From the NCBI RefSeq assembly GCF_040712315.1, contig NC_134013.1, positions 81,846,001 to 81,910,000 of the forward strand: DNA of 64,000 bases. The letters run 5' to 3'. The translations under genes and the position numbers were made by a program. The notes under the pieces are model-generated. The model was not told where the DNA came from. It did no database searches and saw only the letters and a list, made by a program, of their open reading frames with translations. This document shows, piece after piece, positions 24,772 through 37,077 of this stretch. How positions within the stretch are numbered: the stretch's first letter is position 1; every line of letters starts with the position of its first letter. Origin of the DNA: Castanea sativa (lineage: Eukaryota > Streptophyta > Magnoliopsida > Fagales > Fagaceae).

Positions 24772-27700
24772 TTAAACTACCAGTTCAGCTTCTCTAAGAT
24801 CCGAGGGGATCCCCACATCCAACCTCATTGTTGATTTGTACTCATCTGGCACAACAGCGCCAGCTTGTGTGCATATTTCGACTACAGCAGGTGCTTGGCC
24901 ATAGAAGTTCCTAAGCTCTCTTTGCAATGGCGGTCCATTTACATCAGGAACATGCCACACATATCTTGGTGGTATCAAGTCATTTAGCACTGCCGCCTGC
25001 CAACCATGCTGCCCATTCCGCTGCTGGTGCTTGTGAGCCCCACAGTTCTGTGCCTTGTGCCCACTAGGACCAACATGTACCTCTGGGCAATACCCACAAA
25101 CCCTTACCAGGTACTTCTTCATCAACCTGCTGGCTCCTCCCCTCATCTTTTCCCATGCTTGTAGTGTTTCCTCAGCAATCAAAGCAATGTCGACTTCATC
25201 AGATGGGGCTACTATCTCTGAATCAGGTATTTCTGTTAATAATGGCGTCTTAGGAACTTCAGGGACAGGATCTGGTAGTTCACTTTCATCTGCATCAACG
25301 AACTCCTTTCTCCCAGTGCGGATGATTGGCTTTCTTCTCCTTTTTGTTGGAAATTCAGGAATATTGACACCAGCTTGGATGCAGAGCTCAACTACGGCTG
25401 GAATCCTAGGAATTGAGAATCTCTCCTGATGAGGAATACGCTTTCCAAGGCGATCATAGAGGTGGTAGGTTTCTACTTCCAAGACTATGTCATCAACAGT
25501 TGCATTTGTCCACACATGAAGACCCTTGCGGAAGCCAGCATTTGGACCTCTACAAGATCTGAATGGATGTCCAACAGGCCCCACGTGAATTTCATTACAG
25601 CAGCTACATTTGCATTGCACAAAAAAGTCACAAAACTGTTCACAAAACAGGTTGAATGAATTTTATTAAAGAAAAAGGTTTGAATATATTTTGGTCCCTC
25701 TAAATTTGGATTTTCTGTCAATTTAATTCTTATAGTTTCAAAATATCTTCTTCTCTCTCTCTCTCTCTCAATATGTGAAAAAACAGCAAGAAGGTAGTTG
25801 GGAGGGGGCTTAGGTTCAGGCAGCATGTCCACGATGGAGTCACCAACGCCACAGCAAACCAATGTAGCCAAGGATTGTCTCTGGTAGTAATCCACCCAAT
25901 CTATTCACCATGTAAACAACTGCTGGTGTTGAAATCAGAAAACATTAATTTAGTTTGAAATTTCTTCCTATACCGTTTTCTTCACTTTGAACTCTAGAAG
26001 ATTTTGCCAATCCCTCAAAAACAAAGCAGTTGCATGCTTTGGTCATGAAGTTCCAGCTCTATCAGGATCCATTTCATCCGACTAGAATATTATTTGTTCA
26101 ATAGTCAATTGTCTCAAAAACTTAAGCTATTAGAAAATGGTGAATTTAATCATTTAACCATAATTCTAACACTCCCTCCCAACTATGGGCCTAAACTCCC
26201 TCTTAATAAGTGAGACCCAACACGTGGGATTTTTAATATTTTAAATGGAAATTAGAGTGGAGACAAAGATCGAACTCAGAATCTTTTGCCTTGATATTAT
26301 ATTAAATATCTGATTATCTCAAAAGCTTAAGCTGTTAAGAAATGATACATTCAATCTTAACCATAACTCTAACCGTATTGATTCTATGCCATCATAAGGG
26401 TATTTGTGTTACTTGCAGCTTAGTCAACAAAAGTTGCCTCCAAGGTTTTTTTTGGGAACTTTGATTATCGGGCTGAGACTTGTTCTTGGAGGAATAATAG
26501 TTTATGGGTTAGGATGGATTCAATTAGTAGAAGTGAATTTGAGTTGCACTTGCATCTATAGTCCCTAAAATTGGTGAGGAAGCCAAAGGTCAAATTCAAA
26601 TCTGCTGAGCCAACAGAAGCAACACTAGCAACAAAAACAAAGAGAACATACCAATTCAAACCTTAGGAACAAGTTGAAGACAAAGGAAATGTTCACGAAG
26701 AACAATAACACAATGAAGAGAAGAGGATTGCAAGGTTTGCAACAAGATTTCCAAAAAATCCCTCTATTGTATTTTCTATTTGATTCATTTGATTTATTTT
26801 CTCATCTATTTTATTTTTCCTCTAAATAAAAGTTTTGAAATGACCTTGTTTTATGCTCACCTGCAACATCACATAAAATTTAATGTTCCTATGATTAGCA
26901 GAGATAGACAGAAGGACTAAATTGAAAATAATCCAAAACTTCAATTTTTTTTTAAGAGTACTTTATAGATACTATAGGATTTGAAACTATGACATCAGTT
27001 TCATGATGATTGCTCTTTACCAGGAAGGCAAGACATCAATTCAGCCAAAACTTTGAAGTTAACGCTGCTGGAATTAGAACTACATGGACCATATTGATAA
27101 CAAACTCAAATTTACAGGAACCAATGCGTATTTTAGCTTTAAAAAGACAAGGAAAAAAGGAAGAAGAATCAATTTAAGTTTCAAGCAATGTTGACACTGC
27201 TAAACTTGAAACTAGATGGATCAAAGTGAAAAAAGTAACAAACTCAAATTTAGCCTAAAACAACCCCAGTTTAAGTTCCAAGCAATTTTTTGACAAGCAA
27301 TAATCTTTTGTCTTAGATAAAAGTCATCTAATATTTGTTCAAGGAGAGAAAGATGCTCACTGGGCAAACATTAAAAAAAGAAAAAAGAAAAAAAGAAGCT
27401 TATCTAAAGAAATCACATACAATGAAAGAAAATTGAAATTCAACCTAGTGAAGAGAGCTAAATTTTTGTCACATGGACATCAGCTGATTGAATTATTTTT
27501 CAATATGCTGTTGAGTCAACATGTCTGCATTCATCATGCAGTATAGAAATATCTCATGAGATGCATGCAACAGGTCAGTTTAACAGATTGATTTGGATAA
27601 CCAAATAAATTTGTCACAGTGCTTAACAAACGCTGATTTTATTTTTTCCCATTCCATGAGTCAAATATTAGCAGAGGAATTGAATTACCTGCAAGCATGC

Positions 27701-29637
27701 ACACGAACCACCTTTAAGAGTTTCTTGAGATTGTTAATCAGTGTAATCCTCGCATTAAACACATCATAAGCAACTGGTATGAGCCTCTTGACAAGTAGGC
27801 CATTCTTTGGTGGTGGAGCAGGTCGTTTAGGCTGGCCTTTCATCTTCTTGACCCTCTCTCTAGCAGCCCGCCTCAGCTCCACAATGGGTACTGGAAATGG
27901 CTTTTTCTCCTTCTTTGAATAGTAGCGTGGAAAATCAGCATTTTGAGGAATTTCACTCCTGATGACCAATGGATATGATTGACACAAGTTCAGTGATGGA
28001 CTTCTATACTTCAATGGGAGTTTAATTTTAATGCTACTATGCTGCAAAAGAATAAAAGTAGAGTCATGAAGCATAAACATTAGATGGGAAGTTCCTTAAG
28101 AGTTACAGTTATATAGGAATCAAAGAGAGTTTCGCGCGGGCTACATTTTCAAGCTGCAATACAGAAATTGGAGACACTTAATTCTTGATTTTGGCTTGTC
28201 AAGAAACAAGCTAACAATCAGAATTGATTGTTTAAAAAGCTTTAACAGAAAATCTCAGTGATTATTACAGTAGACCCTAAATATTTATAACTTGAAGCAA
28301 TGGCACAATACTGCATATTGTACAAGCTGTGGCTGGGGCTATTGTTCAAGGCCATTACTAGGAAGTTCACCCAAAACAATAGTTCATTTAATTCAAGTCT
28401 TTTCCTTTTTTATTTACTTTTTCCTTCTTTTATCTAGCCTTTTATACACACTGGAATACATGACTATGGCCAACTTATTTGGGGGTTTGGAAGACCATTA
28501 ACTTGGCTAGCCAAGAATATTATAACTGGTTTTTAGTTTTTTTGTGTTTGTCAAATTTTATAAAATATGGAACTGGTTATCAATTTGTCATGTTTGCATT
28601 CAATCTTGGTGCTTACATGTTTATATAAAAAGAATAAAACTCAGTTATCCCATAGTTTATAAAAACTACGGGTCCGTTTGGATACAGCTGAAAATTGAAA
28701 CTGAAAACTGAAAAACACTGTAGTAAAATAATTTTTTAAGGTGTAAAAAACACTGTTCACGCATAAAATTACTGTTCATTGGCCTAAAATCACTGTTCAT
28801 GGCCAATGAACAGTGACCATAGCGCGTCCACTAAAAAAAAAAAAAAAAAAAATCCTGGGGCTGAAATGCAGACGCTGGGCGTTTCAGCCCCACCCACACG
28901 TACACTACATACAAACCGAAACTAGCTCAAGATTAATTTTATAGGTGAGTTTGGTGTTGTTTGCACTAGAACTCATTGACTTAAAAAGAAAAAAAATGTT
29001 TTATCTAGTGCACCAAGCTTCCACTTTTGTGGGTCTTGGAGAGGTGATTGGTAGGCACCCTTGCCTTCCCACCCACCTTTTTTTTTTTTTTTTTTGCAGA
29101 TGCTGATTCCCAGAATTCATTGACTTGAACTCGAACTATTTTTTTTATTGGTTCAAAACCAGACTGACTTGGTCTTGTGTGTTTGCCAAACATCCTAATT
29201 GTAATTGGAAGTTTGACATATGTACACTTACAAGAACAAAAAACTGCAACAACTGACTAATATGCAATGCCTGAGTGTACAAGTATGGAAATACAGGTGT
29301 AAAAATAGAGGGTCCCTAGAACCTTGCATATGATGACATTGGCTTAAAGCTAGATGGCTAGTACTCCACAATTTTCCCAAATAAAATATTGAGAGCTTTC
29401 ATCACTGTTTTCCAATCAAGTGCATTACACAACCAACAAACTGAGCTATGAATTCTCAACAAGGCATACCTGGAAAGAATCAAGTGAACCAAGACCCAGA
29501 TGTCGGCTAAGCTTCAGGTGTTCTGCATTCTTCTGGAAGGAAGCACTTAATGGTGCCACTTTGGGTGTTAAAAACTTTCCTTTACCACACAACAAGACCA
29601 TTGCGCTATGTGTAAAGTTTAGAGAACCACAGTCCAT
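24772..29637 (-). CDS. APO1: APO protein 1-like, chloroplast (ACCUMULATION OF PHOTOSYSTEM ONE)
   Basis: APO proteins are plastid RNA-binding factors needed for splicing of certain plastid introns and accumulation of photosystem I and 4Fe-4S proteins. Three coding exons: 29470-29637 (ATG, transit-peptide-like, ends LGSLDSFQ), 27689-28041 (basic region RRAARERVKKMKGQPKRP, then NNLKKLLKVVRVHAC) and 24772-25603. The last holds two APO domains, each C-x2-C-x-E-(I/V)-H-V-G-P-x-G-H-x6-C: first CCNEIHVGPVGHPFRSC, second CGYCPEVHVGPSGHKAQNC. The linker RRRKPIIRTGRKEFVDADES is typical of APO1. Phases are 0 and 2; total 450 codons, close to the family length. An untranslated exon ending at 30895 (AAAAG then GTACCC) is likely. 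Confidence 0.95.
25604..27688 (-). other. APO1 intron 2 (2.1 kb)
   Basis: Donor GTAATT at 27688 and acceptor AAATGTAG at 25604, phase 2. AT-rich, non-coding. A short (CT)n run lies at 25752-25769. Confidence 0.85.
28042..29469 (-). other. APO1 intron 1 (1.4 kb) containing a MITE
   Basis: Donor GTATGC at 29469 and acceptor TTCTTTTGCAG at 28042, phase 0. It carries the element at 28670-28922. No alternative coding exon seen. Confidence 0.85.
28670..28922. mobile_element. hAT-type MITE in APO1 intron 1
   Basis: Starts GGGTCCGTTTGGATACAGCT and ends ACATACAAACCGAAAC, imperfect inverted termini. The interior has repeated ACTGTTCA / TGAACAGT motifs (28748-28817) that pair with each other, and a poly(A) run. 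About 253 bp, non-coding. Confidence 0.6.
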
Positions 29638-30960
29638 CCTTAAGACCAAGATAAAACATCTGCTCAGAAACTTTCTAAAACAAGCTTTGAAAGAGTACAG
29701 ATTGAGAATTCACATTAATCTCAATATATCTTTAGCTGAATTCTTGCAAAAAAAAAAAAATAACTATTTTAGCTAATCCACATTTCGCATACACCTGCAT
29801 CAAATTCTCTATTTTTACTCAATTCCATTTAAATAGTCTTTCTTCATTCTCTCTTTATTATTTTTCCAACCGTCATATTTCAAATGATCATATTTTCTCC
29901 ATTGGTTATATATTTCCTCTAATATTTTATTAACTAGCAAGTTTTAAACACACACCAATGTTTCACTTTTCTAAGTTTTAACTCCTAAGCTTCATAATTG
30001 AACCTCAAAAAAGATAGAATTGAGGAACCTGTGCATATACTTAATAATAATTTGAAAATCACAAAAGGTACTTAAAACTTTTAATAGAATCATAAAGTCC
30101 AACCAAGAAAGTTGTTGTTTGTTAAGTTAGAGTATCAAGATATGTCATTACATTGCAACCACAGCATACAATCATGAATAGCATGTTAGCCCTACTATTT
30201 TAAAATAGAGGATCAAAACCAGTCTATTTTGCCTACAAGGACAATGAAAGACAATTATTCAGACAGTTAAATATTTTTTTGCATCTCAGTCACTATTGAG
30301 GAACTAGAATCAGTCCTTAGGCTTTGCCTCTGAATTTCACACAGGTGAATTCAAAACAATGCTACAAAAGGAGCTATACATGGACATTTCATCCTTTGGA
30401 GAGACCATTCTGGACATTTTAAACTAATGACACTGACAGCAAGCCAAAAAGGAGGTTCATTTACAATGAGAACCAAGTTGATTCTAAAACCACTTTGCAA
30501 GAGGAGATAAAAATTGGTTCTTGAAGTTACTTTCACAGACACATATGTTACACAACCAGGTTCAGCTCCAGTTTCTGCTTATGCTCAAAACCCACAACCC
30601 CAATTCCTAAAACAATACACCAACTAAACCAAGACACCATTAACATGAACTAAAATCAGCTAAAGTCAAATGGGTATGTGCAAAATCAACAAACTTTAGA
30701 TAAAAACACACGAACACAACAAACCCACCACCAACACACACTCAAACAGGACATCATAGTATCATACATTCATACCCATTATCAAAATGCACAAAAATTC
30801 ACCATATCAACGATTTTTTTTTTTTTTGTTGGGATAAACCGAAATGAAAAAGAAAGAAAGAAGTATTAAAAGACAAAAAAAAAAAGGAGGGTACCTTTTG
30901 GATAGTTTTTGAAGCGAGCTTAACAGAGCATGTTTTTGAGTCAGATTTTTATTTGTGTGG
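29638..30960 (-). other. APO1 probable 5'UTR intron and first untranslated exon
   Basis: The sequence between the ATG exon and a good donor at 30895/30894 is non-coding. The ATG is preceded by TCTTAAG, a usable acceptor. The untranslated exon would cover roughly 30896-30960. Confidence 0.45.
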
Positions 30961-32120
30961 ACAACGGGACCGACTCACCTCCCGTTAAGAACCCTCCCAT
31001 TACCTCCTGTTTTTAAATAGATTTGAGACACCAAAACAAAACCACGTCACCCCACCTTATTTATCACACATCTACTCTTTTTCTTTTTTCTTTTTTTTTA
31101 ATTTCAAACTTTCTCCCTCTGCAACATTACTGTTGTTGGAATTTTATTAATGTTAATTTGGGTTTTTGCGGAATTTGAAATAAAATTGGCTGTAGTGGAT
31201 GAAAAAAGAAAAGGGTGTTCTTGTGATTTAAAAAAAAAAGTGAGGGCATTTTGGGACTTCTGTCAAATTCATTGGACCTCTGGGCTGGAAGCTGGTTTTT
31301 TGATGCTGGAAAAAGCCCATTACTAAAGTGGGCTGGGTATGTCCACCTTGGATTCTTTCCTTCCATTTTTAATGGACCAAATCAGATTTTTTTTTTTTTA
31401 AGAAAGAAAAAAAAAAGGAATAATTTTTTTTATATGTTTAAAGCTAGCTTCATGTTCCATATTATGAAATTTTTATCAATGCTATATTATTTGATAAATT
31501 TTTTATTATGTTTTTTTTAGCAAATCACTATTGGATTATATATTTTTTTTATAATGCCAACCATGCTAACAAAATATTGAAATGATTATAAATTAATAAC
31601 TATCTCATCTATATAGTGTTTAAATGTCAAGTTTCTTATTAAAATTTCAAGTTTTTTGAACTTTAAAATTACACAAAAAAATAAGTTTATAGATTGGATA
31701 GTAAATAAAATTCACATAAAATTTGACATATATGTTAAGAACAAAGATAACATGTAATCAAATGATGAAATTTTAAAAATACAAGTCAATAAAATTTTAT
31801 GAACTAGTTTTAACAAGTGTAACTTGATTATGATTCATTTTTCTATTTGAAAAATGGTAAAATGTAGTGTAAGTAAGACTAAGCATGCATGCACGCATAC
31901 ACACACAAGTGGAGGAGAGGATTTGAACCCAAAGTTCTCCATATTGCAAAATTTAATAATATTACTGAATTACAAGATTATTGACATAGTTATATGACAA
32001 TTTGTTTTTGTTTACTTAGAAAAAGTATGTGAATTCTGTATAAAAGAAATAAACTAACCAATAAGAAGGAATTTTCTTTAATTTTTCTTCGGGACTTTTC
32101 AGCATAATGCCTTCTAAATA
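30961..32120. other. Intergenic region upstream of APO1
   Basis: No gene seen. AT-rich with T-runs at 31387-31399 and a CA-repeat near 31897. The APO1 promoter should lie at its left end. Confidence 0.6.
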
Positions 32121-32132
32121 GAAATCACCATT

Positions 32133-32771
32133 GTTATTAATACCGTTTCGGACCCCGTTTCGGTTTGTCCAGCGGAATGGAATATTTCGGTACCGGCCGA
32201 TTTCGGCGTACCGTTTTAAGGTGTTTCGGGTTCCTAAAAATTAAATTATATATATTCTTGTAAAACATAAAATTGTCAATTCTAATAAATAAATAACTAA
32301 ATTTCAAATAATACAAATCATTTAGTCTTAACTCTTAAGTCTTAAACATCAATACAATATCTATTTAACATCACACAATAAGAAGATTTAGAAGACAATA
32401 ACTAAATATCAAATAATACAAAACATTTAGTCTTAACTCTTATGTCTTAAACCTCAATACAACATCAAATAATAATAAGATTTATAACAAGTCATTACTC
32501 ATTACATAAGCCCATAATAATTAATAACTAATAAGCCAACAAAATTTATAACATAATATTAGCCATCAAATAATTTTTTTTTTTTTTTTTTTCCATAGGC
32601 CAAATCATGTACCGGCCGGAATTCACATCTCAGCCGGAATTGGCCGGAATGGACCGGAATGGCCCGAAATCTGGCCCGAGATGGAACGATGGGTATCTTG
32701 GTACCAGTTTGCATACCGGAACGAAAAATTCCGACCGTTCCGGCCGGAACGGAACGGAATCAATAACAATG
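32133..32771. mobile_element. GC-rich-ended inverted-repeat element flanked by a 12-bp direct repeat
   Basis: Direct repeat GAAATCACCATT at 32121-32132 and 32772-32783. Ends are inverted: CCATTGTTATT (32128-32138) against AATAACAATGG (32762-32772). Both arms continue as GC-rich CCG/CGG-type sequence (ACCGTTTCGG..., ...CCGTTCCGGCCGGAACGGAA) around an AT-rich core. The overlap of direct and inverted repeats makes the exact ends ambiguous (9 to 12-bp duplication), compatible with a Mutator-type MITE. No protein. Confidence 0.75.
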
Positions 32772-33544
32772 GAAATCACCATTTTGTGTAAAAGTGTAAA
32801 ATATTGTGAAATATTAAAAACAGAACAAGATAATTATGTATATGAACTATTTATACTATCTTTATAATGTATTTGTAGCTTTATTCTCACTTTGCTAACG
32901 ATTTTTTCTTCTTTGAATGCTCTTAACTTCTGGAATATTTTAATTTAAGGCATCTAAATTTTCTTCTCCTAAGGGGAGCTCATAATTTTTGGACGGACAA
33001 GAAAAAAAATATTAATTCTAATAATATTTATATGACAAATTGATAGTTTCTTTTTAATTAATTATTTGGGCTTCCGATCATTCTACCTAGTTTCATCTTA
33101 ATCCACAAAATGGCACTTCTCCCAAACGAGAAAATGACACTTAACCCCTTAAGGTTTGTAGAAATTTTTTTTTAGAAGAGGTTTGTATAAGTGTAACAAA
33201 TAAGTCCACAACCTCTCAAAGTATTACTTTAAAAACTAGAATATTTTTTTAGAGAAGTAATGATGCTAGAGAGTATGAATTTATCCTTTGCATTCATAGA
33301 AACCTGAAGGATGAGAGTGTCATTTCTTAAAACATTTGTATCAAAGTGATATTTTGTGAAATCTCAAGAAAGGTTGGTATAATTTATCCTAATTATTTTT
33401 GTGCAATAGATTGATAGTTTTTTTTTCTTCAACATTTTGGCCCACCCCTACATTCACATATAGAGGTTTTCCAAGCCAGTTTGTCTAGATTTGGCTTAAG
33501 AAATTAAGTAAACAAGAGACTGAAGAGAGATAAAAGAAAATAGA

Positions 33545-34240
33545 GGAATCCACATTACTCCTGGTATCTAGATTCCCAGGAATGTAGCTATTCTTATGTT
33601 TGGTTTCATTGAGAGATTCCCAGGAATGTGAGATGATAATGTTTGGTGTATTCCCAGGAATCTTAAATGAATTATTTGTTTTTTCCATTTTGTCCTTAGA
33701 TTTGAATGTGAAGTACCAAGCCCATTAAAAAAAAATCTTCCTTTAAATAAATAATGAAAAAATATATATAAACTATTAATTAGTCCTTTAAAAAAATATC
33801 TTACTCTAAATATATAGATAAAAAACATTATATAAACTATTAATTAGTAACATATTCATTAAAACTGTGATCTAACATTTCAAAATGACAAGAATAATAC
33901 AAAAATAACTATTAGCAGAGTTATTTATCCTGTTTATGTTGTTTTGGCGGGAAAAGATAAAGACAAGAGAGAAGATATTGATAATTTGTTTTATAGTTTA
34001 TCTTAATTGCTTAAATGATAAGGAAAAATGGTTAAAATTGTCAATTTATAAAAAATACAATTTCTTTTAAGTTTGGGAATCTGGATTCCCACATGTTTTA
34101 AAGGGAATCCACATTCCTACTGAGAGGGGTTTAAGGATTCCCCTGGCATCTGATTCCCTAGTGTAATTTGCAACCAAACATGAGAATCTTTAAACATTCC
34201 TGAGAATCCTAAAACATTACCCCATACCAAACGCCACCTT
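33545..34240. mobile_element. Inverted-repeat element with repeated GATTCCCAGGAATG motifs
   Basis: The left arm has ATTCCCAGGAATGTAG, repeated at 33571, 33617 and 33650. The right arm has CATTCCTGAGAATCCTAAAA and ends TACCCCATACCAAACGCCAC, a typical MITE terminus. ATGTTTGG in the left arm pairs with CCAAACAT in the right. Non-coding, about 700 bp, boundaries approximate. Confidence 0.45.
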
Positions 34241-34978
34241 AGGTATAGTACTTAAGTACTGTTTCTTAGGTTTCCCTCTTAAGATTCAACCATGTGAATT
34301 TTTTCTCATGGGTTGAAAGTGTATTTTTTAGGTAAGTAGCCACATGTCTGAATCTTAAAAGAAGAATATAAGGAATAGCATCTAAGGTACTATACCTAAG
34401 TTTTGTCCAAAAATACACACAAGAACAAATTCAATTTGGAACCAATTTTTATTTTATTTTATTTTGGTTGATGTCTCTTTAAATTTTAGATGGATGACTT
34501 ACCACCAATAACTAAAACAAATCCAAATAAATGGAATTTAGTTCCCTTCTCCAATCCCACTAAATTCCTTATGAAGGAAAACCTCAAATGATTGGCGAAT
34601 AATATAAGCCATTTTGTGTGAATAATATATTGTCTATTCTAAAATTCTTCATACAGCTTGAAGTTTTCTCCTAATAAATTCCAAGTATATATATGCAAAA
34701 AATGGCCAATTATGCTTTTGTTTATCTGGATGGACTAACTGTCATCCTACGATAAAACCTGAACAAGAACTATCAAAAGACTCTGATTCAAACACTGGTG
34801 TAGTGCCAGCTAAAGATCTTCCTATGATTAAGTTAAGAAAAAGATGATACAGAGAATTTGGTTAGAGAAAAAAGTGTAATTCGTATTTTTTGGTGCCCGC
34901 TTAAAGGTTTACCCATTATCTTTTAATGATTGACAACAATTATATATCTAGACTTATCACACACAGGGCAGGTTAAAA

Positions 34979-35300
34979 CCTAAATAACATCCTTTAAGTT
35001 TTGGAGAAATATCAATATTGATCCTAAAGTTTAATTTTTATCATTTTAATTCTTAATTTTTAAAAGTTTTGTGAAATTGGTCATGTCATCCATTGCCTTT
35101 TATATAATTGACACTTTTCGCATATGTGATATGGCGTCTTTTTACTAGAGTTAACATCAATTTTGTAGACACAATGGGTAGAATGACCAATTTGACAAGA
35201 ACAATCAAATTTAAAGATTAAAATGATAAATTAAACTTCAATGATGAAAATAAAAATTCACCCAAATTGAAGGGTGTAATTTGTCCCATACAAAAAAAAA
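34979..35300. mobile_element. MITE-like inverted-repeat element
   Basis: CATCCTTTAAGTTTTGG near 35000 is inverted as CCAAATTGAAGGGTGTAATTT near 35270. TTTTTATCATTTTAATTCTT (35035) pairs with AAGATTAAAATGATAAATTA (35215). About 320 bp. Same general design as 62687-62996. Confidence 0.55.
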
Positions 35301-36224
35301 GTGTAATTTAGATTTTGGCCTATAAAGTACATCAATAATTTATAAGAACACTAAACAACTGTTAGTGCATTTTGTAATAACGAAACTCTGTGCCAGATGA
35401 TTTTAATTGTATTAGCATATTTCCATGTATTCTATCCATTTTGGGTTGTATTTACATTGGAGACAAGGGGTTCAGTACCTAATATTGCCATATTCGTATA
35501 CATGTTTTGGAATTTCGCTCAAGCCAAATTATGGTGTCAGGCGGATTGCGAACAAAGTGAAAGATATTCAAAAAGAGAGTTCCATTTGAAATTAGGTCGA
35601 GTGAATTTTCCACTTTAGAAAAATTAGTTGGTTTTATTTCTCTTCTGTTCCTATATAATTACCCTTTTAGTAGTCTTATAAAACCTACGTTTTCACACCC
35701 TATTTCTAAGATGAAAAAGAGAGAGAGCTACCCATTCCCTTAGAAAGGAAATCCTTGTAGCCTCTTTCCTTTCCAAATTCACATAACTTCGAGAGGAAAT
35801 TATCCAAACACTCCATATTACCTTTGAGTGATCTTTGGTTAAGTGATTGGTGTTGGAAATCATAGAGCAATCCCACGAATCCAAGAAGAGATGGTGGCTT
35901 GCAGTTGGTGGCACAACTTGCAGAATCCAGTGAACTAGTGAGGAGAAATGACTTGACAAAAGTTGGCTGCTGACAAGAGCTTGGGGGGCTTGAATATATT
36001 TGTGGTTTTATAATAAGAAAACCGCATAAACAAAACCACACCGCACTCTCTCTATATATTAATATATTTATTTTTTAATACTAAATATATTATTAATAGT
36101 TAAATAACACTAGTTTTTTTTTTTTTTAAAGTTTATTAACCTTAGCAAGTGTTGATTAGGAAAGTTAGTTCAAAATAAAGAAAAACTAGTTCAATAGTTT
36201 AAAACTTAGCCCAAAACAAGGTAA

Positions 36225-36395
36225 CAAAATATTACGGTCGCGTAACATAAGGGCCGGAGGTACAGTAAACTCGGACTCAGATAGGATAGGGTTGTGTGCG
36301 CCAGGCCTTTCAGGATAAAGGGGGGAAGCCACTAAATGATGGAAGGCTTCGCTCGCTCGCTCTAGCTGGGTAGGAAAAGCCCAAAATTTGAAAAA
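36225..36395. other. Possible organelle-derived DNA insertion
   Basis: An island of about 170 bp with sharply higher GC than its surroundings, containing ATTACGGTCGCGTAACATAA and GGCTTCGCTCGCTCGCTCTA. The style is that of plant mitochondrial intergenic DNA. I cannot name the source locus; a comparison with organelle genomes would decide. Confidence 0.35.
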
Positions 36396-36440
36396 ATATA
36401 CTAGTTTCAAATCATTCAAATTGTATCTTATACATCGCGC

Positions 36441-36600
36441 CGCACATGTAACCTTAAAAATGAGGTGCGGTGCGGTTATGGTTTTGGCTAAATTCTAAAC
36501 CACATTGTACTGCACATGTGACCGCAAAAATGAGGTGCAGTATAGTTATAGTCTTGACCAAACCGTACCGCAAAGTGAGGTGCAGTGTAGTTATAATTTT
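36441..36600 (+). repeat. Tandem repeat (unit about 70 bp, third copy shortened)
   Basis: TGAGGTGCGGTGCGGTTATG at 36461, TGAGGTGCAGTATAGTTATA at 36531 and TGAGGTGCAGTGTAGTTATA at 36575. Copies 1 and 2 also share GCACATGT(A/G)ACC upstream. Spacing is 70 bp then 44 bp. Confidence 0.8.
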
Positions 36601-36779
36601 GCAACTATTTTCACTAGTGGATTCATTACTAACTAGACTTGGAGAGTTTTTGCGTGATTAGGGTTTTCTTTCTAGCATCACATTGTTTGTCAATGAAATG
36701 ATTTTTGGGATTGTTTACTGTTTCAGTTTACTTCCATGCAATTGTAAATAAGCAAATCTATCAATAGGGCTTAAAGATC

Positions 36780-37077
36780 TTTTAGATTTTCTAGGATACT
36801 CTACTAATAGATTTTACTATCAATAATCTTCTAGATTTTTTATGGTACTTTACTAATATATTTCTTTAAATTCTAACAACTTTTTTATGATTTAAAGATT
36901 TAGATTCTGCCATGTCAACATTCCACTAACAATACTCTTAAAATAATAAAATAATGTTACAAATAAAACAATTAAAATTATTATTAGTGAAATGCTAACA
37001 TGACAAAATCTAAACTATTAAATTATTAAAGAATAGTTAAAATTGAAGGAAATCTATTTGGTAGAATACCCTAAAAA
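36780..37077. mobile_element. MITE with AGATTTTCTAGGATACTCTA termini
   Basis: Left end TTAGATTTTCTAGGATACTC and right end GAATACCCTAAAAAATCTAA are inverted. The subterminal AATAGATTT and AAATCTATT also pair. About 298 bp, AT-rich, non-coding. A shorter relative forms the loop of the adjacent palindrome. Confidence 0.65.

Larger units (their letters stand above)
32790..36200. other. Intergenic region with MITE-like elements, no gene
   Basis: No protein recognised on either strand. Holds inverted-repeat elements at 33545-34240 and 34979-35300. The open frames around 35693-36041 have no family features. Confidence 0.6.

Noticed and set aside
24997..25429. 124-codon plus-strand open frame across the APO1 exon
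   Set aside because: It is antisense to a clearly conserved double APO-domain exon and has no recognisable protein features.
25485..25895. 136-codon minus-strand frame overlapping the APO1 exon start
   Set aside because: It reads the APO1 exon in another frame and runs into the intron with a (CT)n tract.
35397..35618. 73-codon plus-strand open frame starting MILIVLAYFH
   Set aside because: Hydrophobic start only. No homologue recognised and no promoter or exon structure.
35693..36041. Overlapping 88- and 111-codon minus-strand frames
   Set aside because: No family motif, no supporting splice sites, and AT-rich neighbours with no gene context.
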